64,000 nucleotides of DNA, from the NCBI RefSeq assembly GCF_000712075.1, contig NZ_JONW01000001.1:98549-162548 (forward strand), in the 5' to 3' direction. The first letter of the stretch is position 1. Each line of letters begins with the position of its first letter. The stretch comes from Caulobacter sp. UNC358MFTsu5.1 (GTDB taxonomy: Bacteria > Pseudomonadota > Alphaproteobacteria > Caulobacterales > Caulobacteraceae). Under the pieces are notes generated by a model that ran no database searches, had not been told where the DNA came from, and saw only the letters and a program-made list of their open reading frames with translations. The position numbers and the translations under genes were made by a program. Of this stretch, positions 27,272 to 34,869 are shown in pieces.

Positions 27272-27748
27272 ATGTCCGACGCCAAGGCCAGCCAGTTCCT
27301 GAAGTCCATCCTCATCGACGAGGACAGCCTGGCCGCCGCCTCGCGCGACCAGGAGCAGGAACGGCAGGTTGCGATCTTCGACCTGCTGGACGGCAACTAT
27401 TTCGAGCCGGCCGAGGCGGCGGGCGGTCCCTACGACCTGAAGCTGTCGCTGGTCGAGAACCGCCTCGCCTTCGACATCGCCGGGCCGAACTACGAGCGCC
27501 GGCACCTGCTGTCCCTGTCGCCCTTCCGGGGGGTGATCAAGGACTACTTCATGATCTGCGACAGCTATTACGCGGCGATCCGCAACTCGTCGCCGCAGCA
27601 GATCGAGGCCTTGGACATGGGCCGGCGCGGCCTGCACAACGAGGGCTCGACCCTGCTGCGCGAGCGGCTGGAGGGCAAGGTCAAGACCGACCTCGACACC
27701 GCCCGCCGGCTGTTCACCCTGATCTGCGCGCTGCACTGGCGGGGTTAG
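27272..27748 (+). CDS. UPF0262 family protein
   Basis: The 158-residue protein matches UPF0262, an alphaproteobacterial family of unknown function usually found after hisD. Characteristic segments are DEDSLAAASRDQEQERQVAIFDLL, FDIAGPNYERRHLLSLSPFR, IKDYFMICDSYYAAIR and MGRRGLHNEGSTLLRERLEGK. It begins 18 bases after hisD and ends five bases before the phosphatase start, so the three are one operon. Soluble; no catalytic motif. Confidence 0.93.
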   Translation: MSDAKASQFLKSILIDEDSLAAASRDQEQERQVAIFDLLDGNYFEPAEAAGGPYDLKLSLVENRLAFDIAGPNYERRHLLSLSPFRGVIKDYFMICDSYYAAIRNSSPQQIEALDMGRRGLHNEGSTLLRERLEGKVKTDLDTARRLFTLICALHWRG

Positions 27749-27753
27749 GGACC

Positions 27754-28212
27754 GTGCCGTCGGACCTCCCGGGCGCCGTCCTCTTCGCCTGCAACTACAA
27801 CCGCGTGCGCTCGCCGATGGCCGAGGCTCTGTTCAAGCACTTCTACGGCACGCGGGCGTTCGTCGATTCGTGCGGGCTGAAGCCCGATCCCGACGAGGAC
27901 GGCGTCGATCCGTTCGTGGCCGTGGTCATGGACGAGATGGGCCTGGACGTCACCGGCCACCGGCCCAAGAGCTTCGCCCAGCTGGAGGACGACAGCTTCG
28001 ATGTCGTCATCTCCCTGACGCCCGAGGCCCAGCACCGGGCCGTCGAGCTGGCCCGCGATCGGGCCACCGACATCGAATACTGGCCGACCCACGACCCCAC
28101 CCTTGCGGACGGCTCGCGCGACGCCATGTTGGCGGCCTACCGCGAGGTGCGTGACGCTCTGGCCACGGCGATACGACAACGTTTCGGCGCGCCATCGACG
28201 TTTGGGGGGTGA
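27754..28212 (+). CDS. Low-molecular-weight protein tyrosine phosphatase-like protein
   Basis: The 152-residue protein carries the P-loop CNYNRVRS, the C-x5-R-S signature of low-molecular-weight phosphatases and arsenate reductases, in VLFACNYNRVRSPMAEALF. A late HDPT supplies the Asp-Pro general acid. The start is GTG, with AGGG three bases upstream, immediately after UPF0262. The phosphatase role is more likely than arsenate reduction because of the DP motif, but the target is unknown. Last gene before infA. Confidence 0.87.
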   Translation: MPSDLPGAVLFACNYNRVRSPMAEALFKHFYGTRAFVDSCGLKPDPDEDGVDPFVAVVMDEMGLDVTGHRPKSFAQLEDDSFDVVISLTPEAQHRAVELARDRATDIEYWPTHDPTLADGSRDAMLAAYREVRDALATAIRQRFGAPSTFGG

Positions 28213-28309
28213 ATGCGTTATACACCCCGCCTCGCAGCCGCGTGACGCCTCCCGACTCAATCGTCGCGGGGGCTTTACCGGCATGGCGTAACCCGTTTTG
28301 AGAGGCCTG

Positions 28310-28528
28310 ATGGCTAAGGAAGAACTGCTCGAGTTTCCCGGTACGGTCAGCGAACTGCTGCCCAACGCGACCTTCCGCGTGAAGCTGGAGAACGATCACG
28401 AGATCATCGCCCACACCGCCGGCAAGATGCGCAAGAACCGCATCCGCGTGCTGGCCGGCGACAAGGTGCTCGTGGAAATGACGCCCTACGACCTGACCAA
28501 GGGCCGCATCACCTACCGCTTCAAGTAG
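28310..28528 (+). CDS. infA: Translation initiation factor IF-1
   Basis: The 72-residue S1/OB-fold protein ([50 protein letters not shown]) matches IF-1 over its entire usual length. It occupies the ribosomal A site and promotes initiation with IF-2 and IF-3. A 97-base gap upstream contains a probable promoter (GTTATAC near 28221). The Maf gene follows after 9 bases. Confidence 0.98.
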   Translation: MAKEELLEFPGTVSELLPNATFRVKLENDHEIIAHTAGKMRKNRIRVLAGDKVLVEMTPYDLTKGRITYRFK

Positions 28529-28537
28529 GGCTGGCGA

Positions 28538-29122
28538 ATGGTCGTCCAGCGGACGCCGCTGGTCCTGGCCAGCGCGAGCCCCCGGCGCCTGGACCTGCTG
28601 GCGCAGGTCGGCGTCGCCCCGGATCGGGTCGATCCCGCCGACATCGATGAAACGCCGCTGCGGGACGAGACCCCGCGGCGACACGCCCTGCGTCTGGCCG
28701 TGGAGAAGGCGAGGGCGGTCGCGCCCCGCTCGCCCGGGGCCATCGTCCTGGCCGCCGACACCGTCGTGGCCGTGGGGCGCCGCATCCTGCCCAAGGCCGA
28801 GACCGAAGAGCAGGCGGCCTGGTGCCTCAAGCTGCTCTCCGGCCGCAACCACAAGGTCCTGACCGGCGTGGCCGCCATCGCCCCCGACGGGCGCGAGGCC
28901 TCGCGGCTGGTCGAGACCCGCGTGCAGTTCAAGCATCTCTCTGACCAGGAGCGGGCCGACTACCTGGCCGGCGGCGAATGGAGCGGCAAGGCGGGCGGCT
29001 ACGGCGTGCAGGGCGTGGCGGGTGGCTTCATCGTCGACCTGCACGGCTCCTACACCTCGGTCGTCGGTCTGCCGCTCTACGAGACCCTCAACCTGCTGAC
29101 CGGTCTGGGCTACCGCAAATGA
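28538..29122 (+). CDS. Maf-like nucleoside triphosphate pyrophosphatase
   Basis: The 194-residue protein shows the Maf signatures LASASPRRLDLLAQVG at the N-terminus, AADTVVAVG with the catalytic aspartate, and the late EWSGKAGGYGVQG, all of usual spacing. Maf enzymes hydrolyse non-canonical or specific NTPs to NMP and pyrophosphate, a house-cleaning role linked to division arrest in some bacteria. It follows infA closely and overlaps the RNase E/G-like gene by ATGA. Confidence 0.93.
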   Translation: MVVQRTPLVLASASPRRLDLLAQVGVAPDRVDPADIDETPLRDETPRRHALRLAVEKARAVAPRSPGAIVLAADTVVAVGRRILPKAETEEQAAWCLKLLSGRNHKVLTGVAAIAPDGREASRLVETRVQFKHLSDQERADYLAGGEWSGKAGGYGVQGVAGGFIVDLHGSYTSVVGLPLYETLNLLTGLGYRK

Positions 29123-30159
29123 GCGAACGCCGCGCCTACCTCTACAAGGGAATCGGCGAGACGGTCGGGGTCGTCACCCTGGACGGCCGTCCTGAGCGCC
29201 TGGTCGCCCAATGGGACGGCGACGACCTGCTGGACGCCGAGGGCGTGCGGGGCGTGGCCCGGATCAAGAAGATCGAACGCGCCTTCAACTCCGCCTTCGT
29301 CGCCCTGCCGGGCGGGGCCGACCTGCTGCTCAACCTCAAGCCCGACATGCCCAAGCTGGTCGAAGGCCAGGTGGTCGAGATCGAGATCCGCAGCCCGTCG
29401 CGCCGCGACAAGTCGGGCGTGGCCCGCTATGTCGGCCCGGCCGAGGGCGAGCCGCGCGTGCTGGCCCACGCGCCGACCATCGACGAGCTGCTGCGCCTCT
29501 GGGTGAAGTCGGGCTCCCCGACCCAGGGCCTGGCCGCCCTGGAGGCCGTCGAGGCCGCCGAGGCCGAGGCCCTGGCCACCGTCTTCGCCCTGCCGGGCGG
29601 CGGCGACGTCAGCATCGAGGCGACGCGCGCCCTGGTGGCCGTCGACGTCGATCTCGGCGCCCGCGAGGGCGATTCCAAGAAGGCGGCCCGCGCCGCCAAC
29701 ATGGCCGCCTTCACGACGGCCGCCCGCATCCTGCGCCTGAAGGGGTTGGCCGGCCTCGTGGTCTTCGACCTGGTCGGCCGCGGCCACGACGGCCCGGCCC
29801 TGACCACGGCCGCCCGCAACGCCTTCGCCGTCGACAATCCCGGCGTCGGGATCGGGGCGATCAGCAAGTTCGGGGCGCTGGAGATGATCGTGCCGCGCCG
29901 GACCAAGCCGATTCTCGACCGGCTGCTGGACGAGACGGGCGCCCTCACGGCCCGCGCCGGGGCCCTGCGCCTGGTCCGGGCCTTCGAGCGCGAGGGCAGG
30001 GCGGATCCGGGCGGCAGGCTGGCCGGACGCTGCAGCGCCGCCGTCGCCGAGGCCTTCGCGGCCCTCGACGCCGCCCTGGCCGACAGGATCGGCCGCCGTT
30101 TCACCGTGGCCGTCGTCGCCGACTGGCCCAACGATCGTCTGGAGGTCGCGTCCTCATGA
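29119..30159 (+). CDS. Short ribonuclease E/G family protein
   Basis: The 346-residue protein contains an interrupted S1-like RNA-binding segment (residues about 36-105, KKIERAFNSAFVALPGGADLLLN) and the DNase I-like catalytic half: GLVVFDLVGRG and FAVDNPGVGIGAISKFGALEM align with the two metal-binding aspartates and FGLLEM of RNase E/G. It is shorter than RNase G (about 490 residues) and lacks the cysteine zinc-link CxxC, so the usual tetramer cannot form in the same way. Overlaps Maf (ATGA) and yacG (ATGA-like 4 bases). It may process rRNA or tRNA. Confidence 0.87.
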   Translation: MSERRAYLYKGIGETVGVVTLDGRPERLVAQWDGDDLLDAEGVRGVARIKKIERAFNSAFVALPGGADLLLNLKPDMPKLVEGQVVEIEIRSPSRRDKSGVARYVGPAEGEPRVLAHAPTIDELLRLWVKSGSPTQGLAALEAVEAAEAEALATVFALPGGGDVSIEATRALVAVDVDLGAREGDSKKAARAANMAAFTTAARILRLKGLAGLVVFDLVGRGHDGPALTTAARNAFAVDNPGVGIGAISKFGALEMIVPRRTKPILDRLLDETGALTARAGALRLVRAFEREGRADPGGRLAGRCSAAVAEAFAALDAALADRIGRRFTVAVVADWPNDRLEVASS

Positions 30160-30326
30160 GCGCCTGCCCCATCTGCAAGAAGCCGACGGAACCGGCCTTC
30201 AAGCCGTTCTGCTCCAAGCGCTGCGCCGACATCGACCTGAACCGCTGGCTGTCGGACCGGTACGTGGTGCCCGGCGCCGACGAGGACGAGGAAAACCCGC
30301 CGTCCACAGACTTCGGCCGGGAATAG
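30156..30326 (+). CDS. yacG: DNA gyrase inhibitor YacG, zinc-binding
   Basis: The 56-residue protein has the YacG zinc site CPIC near the N-terminus and CSKRC after 15 residues, then DIDLNRWLSDRYVVPG, exactly as in the family. YacG binds GyrB and blocks DNA binding in Escherichia coli. The start overlaps the end of the RNase E/G-like gene by four bases. A tRNA-Phe gene follows 111 bases later. Confidence 0.95.
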   Translation: MSACPICKKPTEPAFKPFCSKRCADIDLNRWLSDRYVVPGADEDEENPPSTDFGRE

Positions 30327-30437
30327 TTCGAGATCGTTTCAAGAGGGGCTGGACTTCGTTTTTAGCCTCCCCTATAGACGCGGCTCCCCGCCGTCGGGCG
30401 GGCGCCGAAGCGGTTTCGACCGCTTCTCCGGCCCAGG

Positions 30438-30513
30438 GCCTGGGTAGCTCAGTTGGTAGAGCAGCGGATTGAAAATCCGCGTGTCGGTGGTTCGAATCCG
30501 CCCCCAGGCACCA
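30438..30513 (+). tRNA. tRNA-Phe (anticodon GAA), CCA encoded
   Basis: A 76-base cloverleaf: acceptor GCCTGGG/CCCAGGC, D-arm GCTC/GAGC, anticodon stem CGGAT/ATCCG with loop TGAAAA containing GAA, T-loop TTCGAAT, discriminator A and encoded CCA. Confidence 0.97.
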
Positions 30514-31399
30514 CTCCTTTCACACCCGGCTCAGTTTCGATCGCTTCACGGCTTGGCCGTGTCGTCGGGCGATCTCGCCGTGGCGCCGCGAACTTGGTCA
30601 CTCGCGTCCGCCTCAGGGCAGACGTGAAATTTTAGCGGTGGCCTGACCAACCGAAGGCGAGGTCGGAGCGGGAAGGCGGATTTCCGGAGCCGCGCCGATT
30701 CCCGGAGGCGCTCCCGCCCTCTCAGCGGCCGGTTGGGCGGGGTTCGGCGAGGTCGGAGCGATCCGGCCGCGCTTCCCGGCGGGGACGAGGTCCAGGCCCG
30801 GGCCGGGAGGGGAAGGGCCCGCTTTGAAGGGCGAAAACGCCGCCCGGAGGCGAAAATCCTGGTCTATCGGCCAAGACGGTCGGCGAGGGAGGTCAGATGT
30901 CCGACGGACGTCTTTCTCGGCTAGATTGAACTGGGCGACGATGCGCGCTCAGATCAGGTCTGCGAGACCGATGTTTTGTAAGCATGTTGCGATGCAACAT
31001 CGTTATTCCCTTTGGTAGGGAAAAACCGCCCTCAAATCCTGATTTCCCATTTGTGCGATGCGGCAAAGCCCCCGGACCGGTCGAATGGTCGGTAAATTTA
31101 TGCGACCTCGCACCCCTTGACGGTACGAAAAGGGGTTGCCAAAGGACCCCTGCCGCAATTCTAACATTGCGGTAAGATCGAAGCCTCCTCGGGGGCGGCG
31201 ATCACACGCGCTTCGAAACGATCCTTCTTGATGGGCATGAGCCCGGCTTGGGGGGCGTAACGGGTCGAGCGCAGCGAAGCGGGTCCGCAAGGCGTCCGAG
31301 AGATCGGACACCGTGTGGACTATTCAAGTTAGGGTGGAGACGCTCTCGCGCGACGACCCTCGGTCCAAACGTGCTAGACCAATCAGGAACTGGCGACAG
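30514..31399. other. Long non-coding gap before exbB, with a small palindrome
   Basis: About 890 bases hold no convincing gene; the frames present are Arg/Gly-rich and lack ribosome sites. A perfect palindrome ATGTTGC-gat-GCAACAT lies at 30984-31000 within a locally AT-richer stretch (30950-31160), 400 bases before exbB. This may be a metal- or iron-responsive operator and the exbB promoter region, or the site of a small RNA. Neither can be shown here. Confidence 0.4.
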
Positions 31400-32302
31400 A
31401 TGCTCGACATTAAACGGAAAACCCCCCTCATCGCTCTCGTCGGCGCCATGGCGCTGATGGCGAGCGCCCCGGCTTTCGCCCAGGACGCTGCTGCTCCTGC
31501 GCCGGCCACCACCGAAGCCGCCGCTCCGGCCGCTGCCGCCCCGGCCCCCGCCGCCGCAGCGCCCGCTGAAGAGCCCCTGGACGCCGGCGTCGCCGCGACC
31601 GAGAAGATGAAGTCCCACTCCCTGACCCCGATCGGCATGTTCCTGTCGGCCCAGGCGGTGGTTAAGGTCGTCATGATCGGCCTGATCCTGGCCTCGATCT
31701 TCTCGTGGGTCCTGCTGATCACCAAGCTGTTCGAGTTCGGCGCCCTGAACAAGCAATCGGACAAGTTCCTGGAAGCCTTCCGGGGCGCTCGCTCGATCGC
31801 CGACATCGCCCGCATCGGCTCGTCGGAAGAATTCGAAGGCAACCCGATGGCCGACATGGCCGCCGCGGCCGCCCAAGAAGTCGAACTGTCGCGCCAAGCT
31901 GGCCTGGCCGTCGGCGGCGAGCACCGTGACTCGACCCTGACCCGCGCCACCTACGCCATCAACGCGGTGCAAGCCTCGCTGGCCAAGCGCCTGTCGGGCG
32001 GCATGGTGTTCCTGGCCTCGGTCGGTTCGGCCGGTCCGTTCATCGGTCTGTTCGGCACCGTCTACGGGATCATGACCTCGTTCATCGGCATCGCGAACAC
32101 CAACACGACCAACCTGGCCGTCGTCGCCCCCGGCATCGCCGAAGCGCTGCTCGCCACCGGTATTGGTCTGTTCGCCGCTATCCCGGCCGTTATCTTCTAC
32201 AACTTCTTCCAGACCCGCATTTCCGGCTACGGCACGCGCTCTGAAGGTTTCGTTGCTGAACTGATGAACGCCATTTCGCGTCAGCTCGACAAAGGGGCGT
32301 AA
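31400..32302 (+). CDS. exbB: ExbB/TolQ-type proton channel subunit with signal peptide
   Basis: ExbB forms with ExbD the inner-membrane motor that energises TonB. The 300-residue protein starts with a signal peptide (MLDIKRKTPLIALVGAMALM, cut near AFA-QD) and an Ala/Pro-rich periplasmic linker of about 40 residues, then three membrane helices: VVKVVMIGLILASIFSWVLL, LSGGMVFLASVGSAGPFIGL with FGTVYGIM, and ALLATGIGLFAAIPAVIFYN. The long N-terminal extension is typical of one ExbB subfamily. First gene of exbB-exbD-tonB; exbD follows after 5 bases. Confidence 0.95.
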   Translation: MLDIKRKTPLIALVGAMALMASAPAFAQDAAAPAPATTEAAAPAAAAPAPAAAAPAEEPLDAGVAATEKMKSHSLTPIGMFLSAQAVVKVVMIGLILASIFSWVLLITKLFEFGALNKQSDKFLEAFRGARSIADIARIGSSEEFEGNPMADMAAAAAQEVELSRQAGLAVGGEHRDSTLTRATYAINAVQASLAKRLSGGMVFLASVGSAGPFIGLFGTVYGIMTSFIGIANTNTTNLAVVAPGIAEALLATGIGLFAAIPAVIFYNFFQTRISGYGTRSEGFVAELMNAISRQLDKGA

Positions 32303-32307
32303 GACCG

Positions 32308-32742
32308 ATGGCCGCCAAACTCTCAGGCGGTGGGGGCGACAGGTTTAACATCGACCAAAACAGCGAGATCAACGTTACGCCCTTCGTGGACGTCATGCTG
32401 GTTCTCCTGATCATCTTCATGGTGGCGGCTCCGCTCGCCTCCGTGTCGGTCGAAGTGAACCTGCCGCCGGCGGTCGCCAAACCGTCGACGACCCCGCCAA
32501 AGCCCGTCTACATCTCGATCAAGGCTTCGGGACAGGTCTTCATTGGCGATGACCGCACTACGGTTGACGAGATGGGTGCGGACCTCGTTAAGAACATTGG
32601 CCGTCGCGATCCCACCAAGGAGCGCATCTATATCCGCGCCGATGAAAAGACGCGCTACGGGGCCTTCATGGAGGTGATGAACACCCTCCAGGATAACGGC
32701 TTCTATAGCGTGGCGCTCATCGGCAAGGATCAGAACAGCTAG
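32308..32742 (+). CDS. exbD: ExbD/TolR-type biopolymer transport protein
   Basis: The 144-residue protein has a short cytoplasmic start, one membrane helix with the essential proton-carrying aspartate (NVTPFVDVMLVLLIIFMVAA, Asp about residue 28) and a periplasmic domain ending FYSVALIGK. It partners ExbB five bases upstream and TonB nine bases downstream, completing the energy module for the many TonB-dependent receptors expected in this organism. Confidence 0.95.
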   Translation: MAAKLSGGGGDRFNIDQNSEINVTPFVDVMLVLLIIFMVAAPLASVSVEVNLPPAVAKPSTTPPKPVYISIKASGQVFIGDDRTTVDEMGADLVKNIGRRDPTKERIYIRADEKTRYGAFMEVMNTLQDNGFYSVALIGKDQNS

Positions 32743-32751
32743 GGGTGATGC

Positions 32752-33489
32752 ATGGCTGAACAACAAACGCCTGAGCATCGCCACTACGATCCGCTCACTT
32801 CGGACGGCCCGCGCCGCAAGAAGGGCCTCGGCGCCTTCGGCGTCGCGACCATCGTCGTCGTCGGCTTCCACGCTGCTTTGTTCGCTTATCTGGCGAAGCA
32901 GAAGTTCGAAGCGGTGATGAAGGAGTATCACGACGACGCCGTGGACGTGGAGCTGCCTCCGCCGCCCCCGCCGCCGCCGCCGCCTCCTCCTCCGCCGCCG
33001 CCGCCGCCGACCAACGCTCCGCCTCCGCCTCCCGCGGTGGTGCAGCCGAGGCCGCCGATCGCGCCGCCGCCGGACGTGACTCCGCCGCCGCCGCTGCCGA
33101 TTCCGCCCGTCAAGGAGCGGGTCGAGCAAACGGCTCCGCCGGTGATCTCGAACGTGCCGCCGGTTCCTTCGAACCCGCCGGCTCGGGCTTCGGTGATCAC
33201 CAAGCCGGACTGGGCCCGCAAGCCCACCGGCGAGGACATGGCTCGTTACTACCCCGACCGCGCTCAGCGGATGGAAGTTGGCGGCCGCGCGACCTTGTCG
33301 TGCACCGTCACCGCCAAGGGGTCGCTGGAAGGCTGCTCGGTCGTGTCGGAAAACCCGGCCGACTACGGCTTCGGCGATGCGGCCCTGAAGCTGTCGCGGC
33401 TGTTCCGCATGAAGCCGAAGACGCTTGACGGCGCTCCGGTGGACGGCGGTCAGATCACGATCCCGATCGTGTTCACGGTCCCCCGCTAG
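32752..33489 (+). CDS. tonB: TonB energy-transducing protein with 18-proline run
   Basis: The 245-residue protein has an N-terminal membrane anchor (FGVATIVVVGFHAALFAYLA), a proline-rich periplasmic linker and the C-terminal TonB domain (RYYPDRAQRMEVGGRATLSC, GDAALKLSRLFRMKP). The linker begins with 18 consecutive prolines encoded at 32956-33009 by CCG/CCT/CCC codons and then further Pro-rich blocks. It spans the periplasm and contacts TonB boxes of outer-membrane receptors. Last gene of the exbBD-tonB operon, followed by a strong terminator. Confidence 0.95.
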   Translation: MAEQQTPEHRHYDPLTSDGPRRKKGLGAFGVATIVVVGFHAALFAYLAKQKFEAVMKEYHDDAVDVELPPPPPPPPPPPPPPPPPPTNAPPPPPAVVQPRPPIAPPPDVTPPPPLPIPPVKERVEQTAPPVISNVPPVPSNPPARASVITKPDWARKPTGEDMARYYPDRAQRMEVGGRATLSCTVTAKGSLEGCSVVSENPADYGFGDAALKLSRLFRMKPKTLDGAPVDGGQITIPIVFTVPR

Positions 33490-33515
33490 GGGCCGAGGCG
33501 ACAGGCCAAGAAACG

Positions 33516-33550
33516 AACGCCCCGGAGCTTCACCGCTCCGGGGCGTTTTC
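33516..33550 (+). terminator. Rho-independent terminator of exbB-exbD-tonB
   Basis: A 12-bp perfect stem (ACGCCCCGGAGC with its complement) around TTCACC is followed by TTTTC, 27 bases after the tonB stop. Confidence 0.9.
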
Positions 33551-33618
33551 GTGTGGAAGGGCCGTTTCGGCGCTTGATCCGGCTCGCGCGTCCGACTAAA
33601 GACACTGCCTCGCGATAC

Positions 33619-33695
33619 GCCGCCTTAGCTCAGTTGGTTAGAGCGCTAGATTGTGGATCTAGAGGTCCTCGGTTCGAGCCCGAGAGGTGGTACCA
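33619..33695 (+). tRNA. tRNA-His (anticodon GTG), alphaproteobacterial type
   Basis: A 77-base cloverleaf: acceptor GCCGCCT/AGGTGGT with two G-U pairs, anticodon stem CTAGA/TCTAG with loop TTGTGGA, T-arm CTCGG/CCGAG, discriminator A73 and encoded CCA. The base preceding position 1 is C, so no G-1 is encoded opposite a C73, as known for Alphaproteobacteria. Confidence 0.96.
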
Positions 33696-33708
33696 TCGCA
33701 AGACGTTG

Positions 33709-33738
33709 AAAAGCCCTGGGTTCGCTCAGGGCTTTTTC
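33709..33738 (+). terminator. Terminator after tRNA-His
   Basis: AAGCCCTG pairs with CAGGGCTT around GGTTCGCT and is followed by TTTC, 15 bases after the tRNA end. It also faces the 3' end of the small minus-strand gene at 33753. Confidence 0.85.
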
Positions 33739-33752
33739 ATTGGGGCCGAGGC

Positions 33753-33896
33753 CTAGGCGTGGCGGCCGCTCAGGGCGCTCCAGACGCGCCAGCCGACCAG
33801 GGCGATCGCGATCCACCCCGCCGCCAGGCCGACCATCGGCCGGGCTTGCCACCAATAGCGAATGCGGCCGACCGCCGTCTTCGAGGACGCGCTCAC
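33753..33896 (-). CDS. Small (47-residue) single-pass membrane protein
   Basis: A short frame starts at GTG 7 bases after GGGAG and encodes a basic N-terminus (SASSKTAVGRIRYWWQARP), one hydrophobic helix (MVGLAAGWIAIALVGWRVW) and a short tail. Strong third-position GC and a good ribosome site support it. It resembles other tiny inner-membrane proteins but has no recognised family. It converges on the tRNA-His terminator. Confidence 0.5.
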   Translation of the reverse strand: MSASSKTAVGRIRYWWQARPMVGLAAGWIAIALVGWRVWSALSGRHA

Positions 33897-33992
33897 TTCG
33901 AAACTCCCGACTTTGACGCGCTTCTGCGCGTCCGCTCCCTGACCCGAAGGTTGCGCCCGAACGGTGTTTTGCGGAAGTGCGGCGCAACGCCG

Positions 33993-34154
33993 CTAGGACG
34001 GGCCGTCGAAGCGGTACTCGGCCACCGGCGTGGCGCGGAGGAAGGCCTCGATCTGCTTGCGGCGCCAGACCGCGCGCTGGTGGCGGCGGACCACCTCGCC
34101 GACCGGCGGGGTGACGACGGCGCAGATCAGGAACAGCGATACGATCAGAAGCAT
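33993..34154 (-). CDS. Possible small membrane-anchored protein
   Basis: A 53-residue frame has an N-terminal hydrophobic segment (MLLIVSLFLICAVVTPPVG) followed by a basic helix (EVVRRHQRAVWRRKQIEAFL). The start at 34154 is preferred because it begins at the hydrophobic segment; an upstream ATG at 34193 would add 13 basic residues. Ribosome sites are weak for both. It lies in the same direction as the 47-residue gene and the Xre regulator. Confidence 0.4.
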   Translation of the reverse strand: MLLIVSLFLICAVVTPPVGEVVRRHQRAVWRRKQIEAFLRATPVAEYRFDGPS

Positions 34155-34265
34155 GCGGGCTCGTGGACGGCGACGAACGCCCCTTGGCCCCATGAAACGT
34201 CCGAGAGGAGCCGGCGATCCGTGCGCGCGTGCGGCGCGGCCTTGGGGACCCGCCGCCGGCGTCTC

Positions 34266-34688
34266 CTAGGGCGCGACCGCCCCCGGCTCGTCGTCGACCA
34301 TCGCCTTGACCAGGTCGACCACCCGGCGCCGCAGCCGGCGGTCGTTCAGCCGCGGGAACAGCCCCGCCAGCTCCAACCCCTCGGGCGTGGCCACGAACTG
34401 GGTCATGCGCTGGGCGAAGCCGTCGTCCACGGCGCCCTGCGTGGTCTCGTCCAGGCCCTCGAAGAAGTAGGACACCGGCGACTGCAGCAGGCGGGCGGCC
34501 TCGTAGAGTTTGGAGGCGCTGATGCGGTTGGCGCCGCGCTCGTATTTCTGGATCTGCTGGAAGGTTATGCCCAGGGCCTCGGCCAGCTGCGTCTGGCTCA
34601 GGCCCAGGACCTTGCGACGGATCCGAAGGCGCGCCCCCACGTAGAGATCGACGGGGTGAGCCAAGTCGGAAGTGGGTTTGTCGGTCAT
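34266..34688 (-). CDS. Xre family helix-turn-helix regulator
   Basis: The 140-residue protein has a Cro/CI-type helix-turn-helix at about residues 15-70 (GARLRIRRKVLGLSQTQLAE, ALGITFQQIQKYERGANRIS), then a helical C-domain (GLELAGLFPRLNDRRLRRRV). GGGAGG lies about 12 bases before the ATG at 34688; an upstream in-frame GTG at 34712 is possible. The type is common in Alphaproteobacteria, where members control stress, stalk or cell-cycle functions. Its target is unknown. Divergent from the FAD oxidase; the 180-base gap contains GGTTAACAC at about 34755. Confidence 0.88.
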   Translation of the reverse strand: MTDKPTSDLAHPVDLYVGARLRIRRKVLGLSQTQLAEALGITFQQIQKYERGANRISASKLYEAARLLQSPVSYFFEGLDETTQGAVDDGFAQRMTQFVATPEGLELAGLFPRLNDRRLRRRVVDLVKAMVDDEPGAVAP

Positions 34689-34869
34689 CCGCGTCACGTT
34701 CCTCCCAGACACCGCCGACGCTCGCTTTTTGCGAGAGCGTGTGGTCCAGCTTGGTTAACACAGGATAGACCCATGCGGTTGCCTTAGTCACGCCTCTGAC
34801 ACACGCCGCGACGCCGCAAAATGGCCCGTCGGGCTTGACGTTTGGCGCGGGCGAGGGTGTCTGCCGCCC

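Noticed and set aside
31003..31311. Possible 102-residue minus-strand gene upstream of exbB
   Set aside because: No ribosome site, mixed codon bias and no recognisable domain; the sequence covers the likely exbB leader.
32940..33239. Glycine-rich minus-strand protein over tonB
   Set aside because: It is the complement of the proline-codon run; no start signal and no conservation expected.
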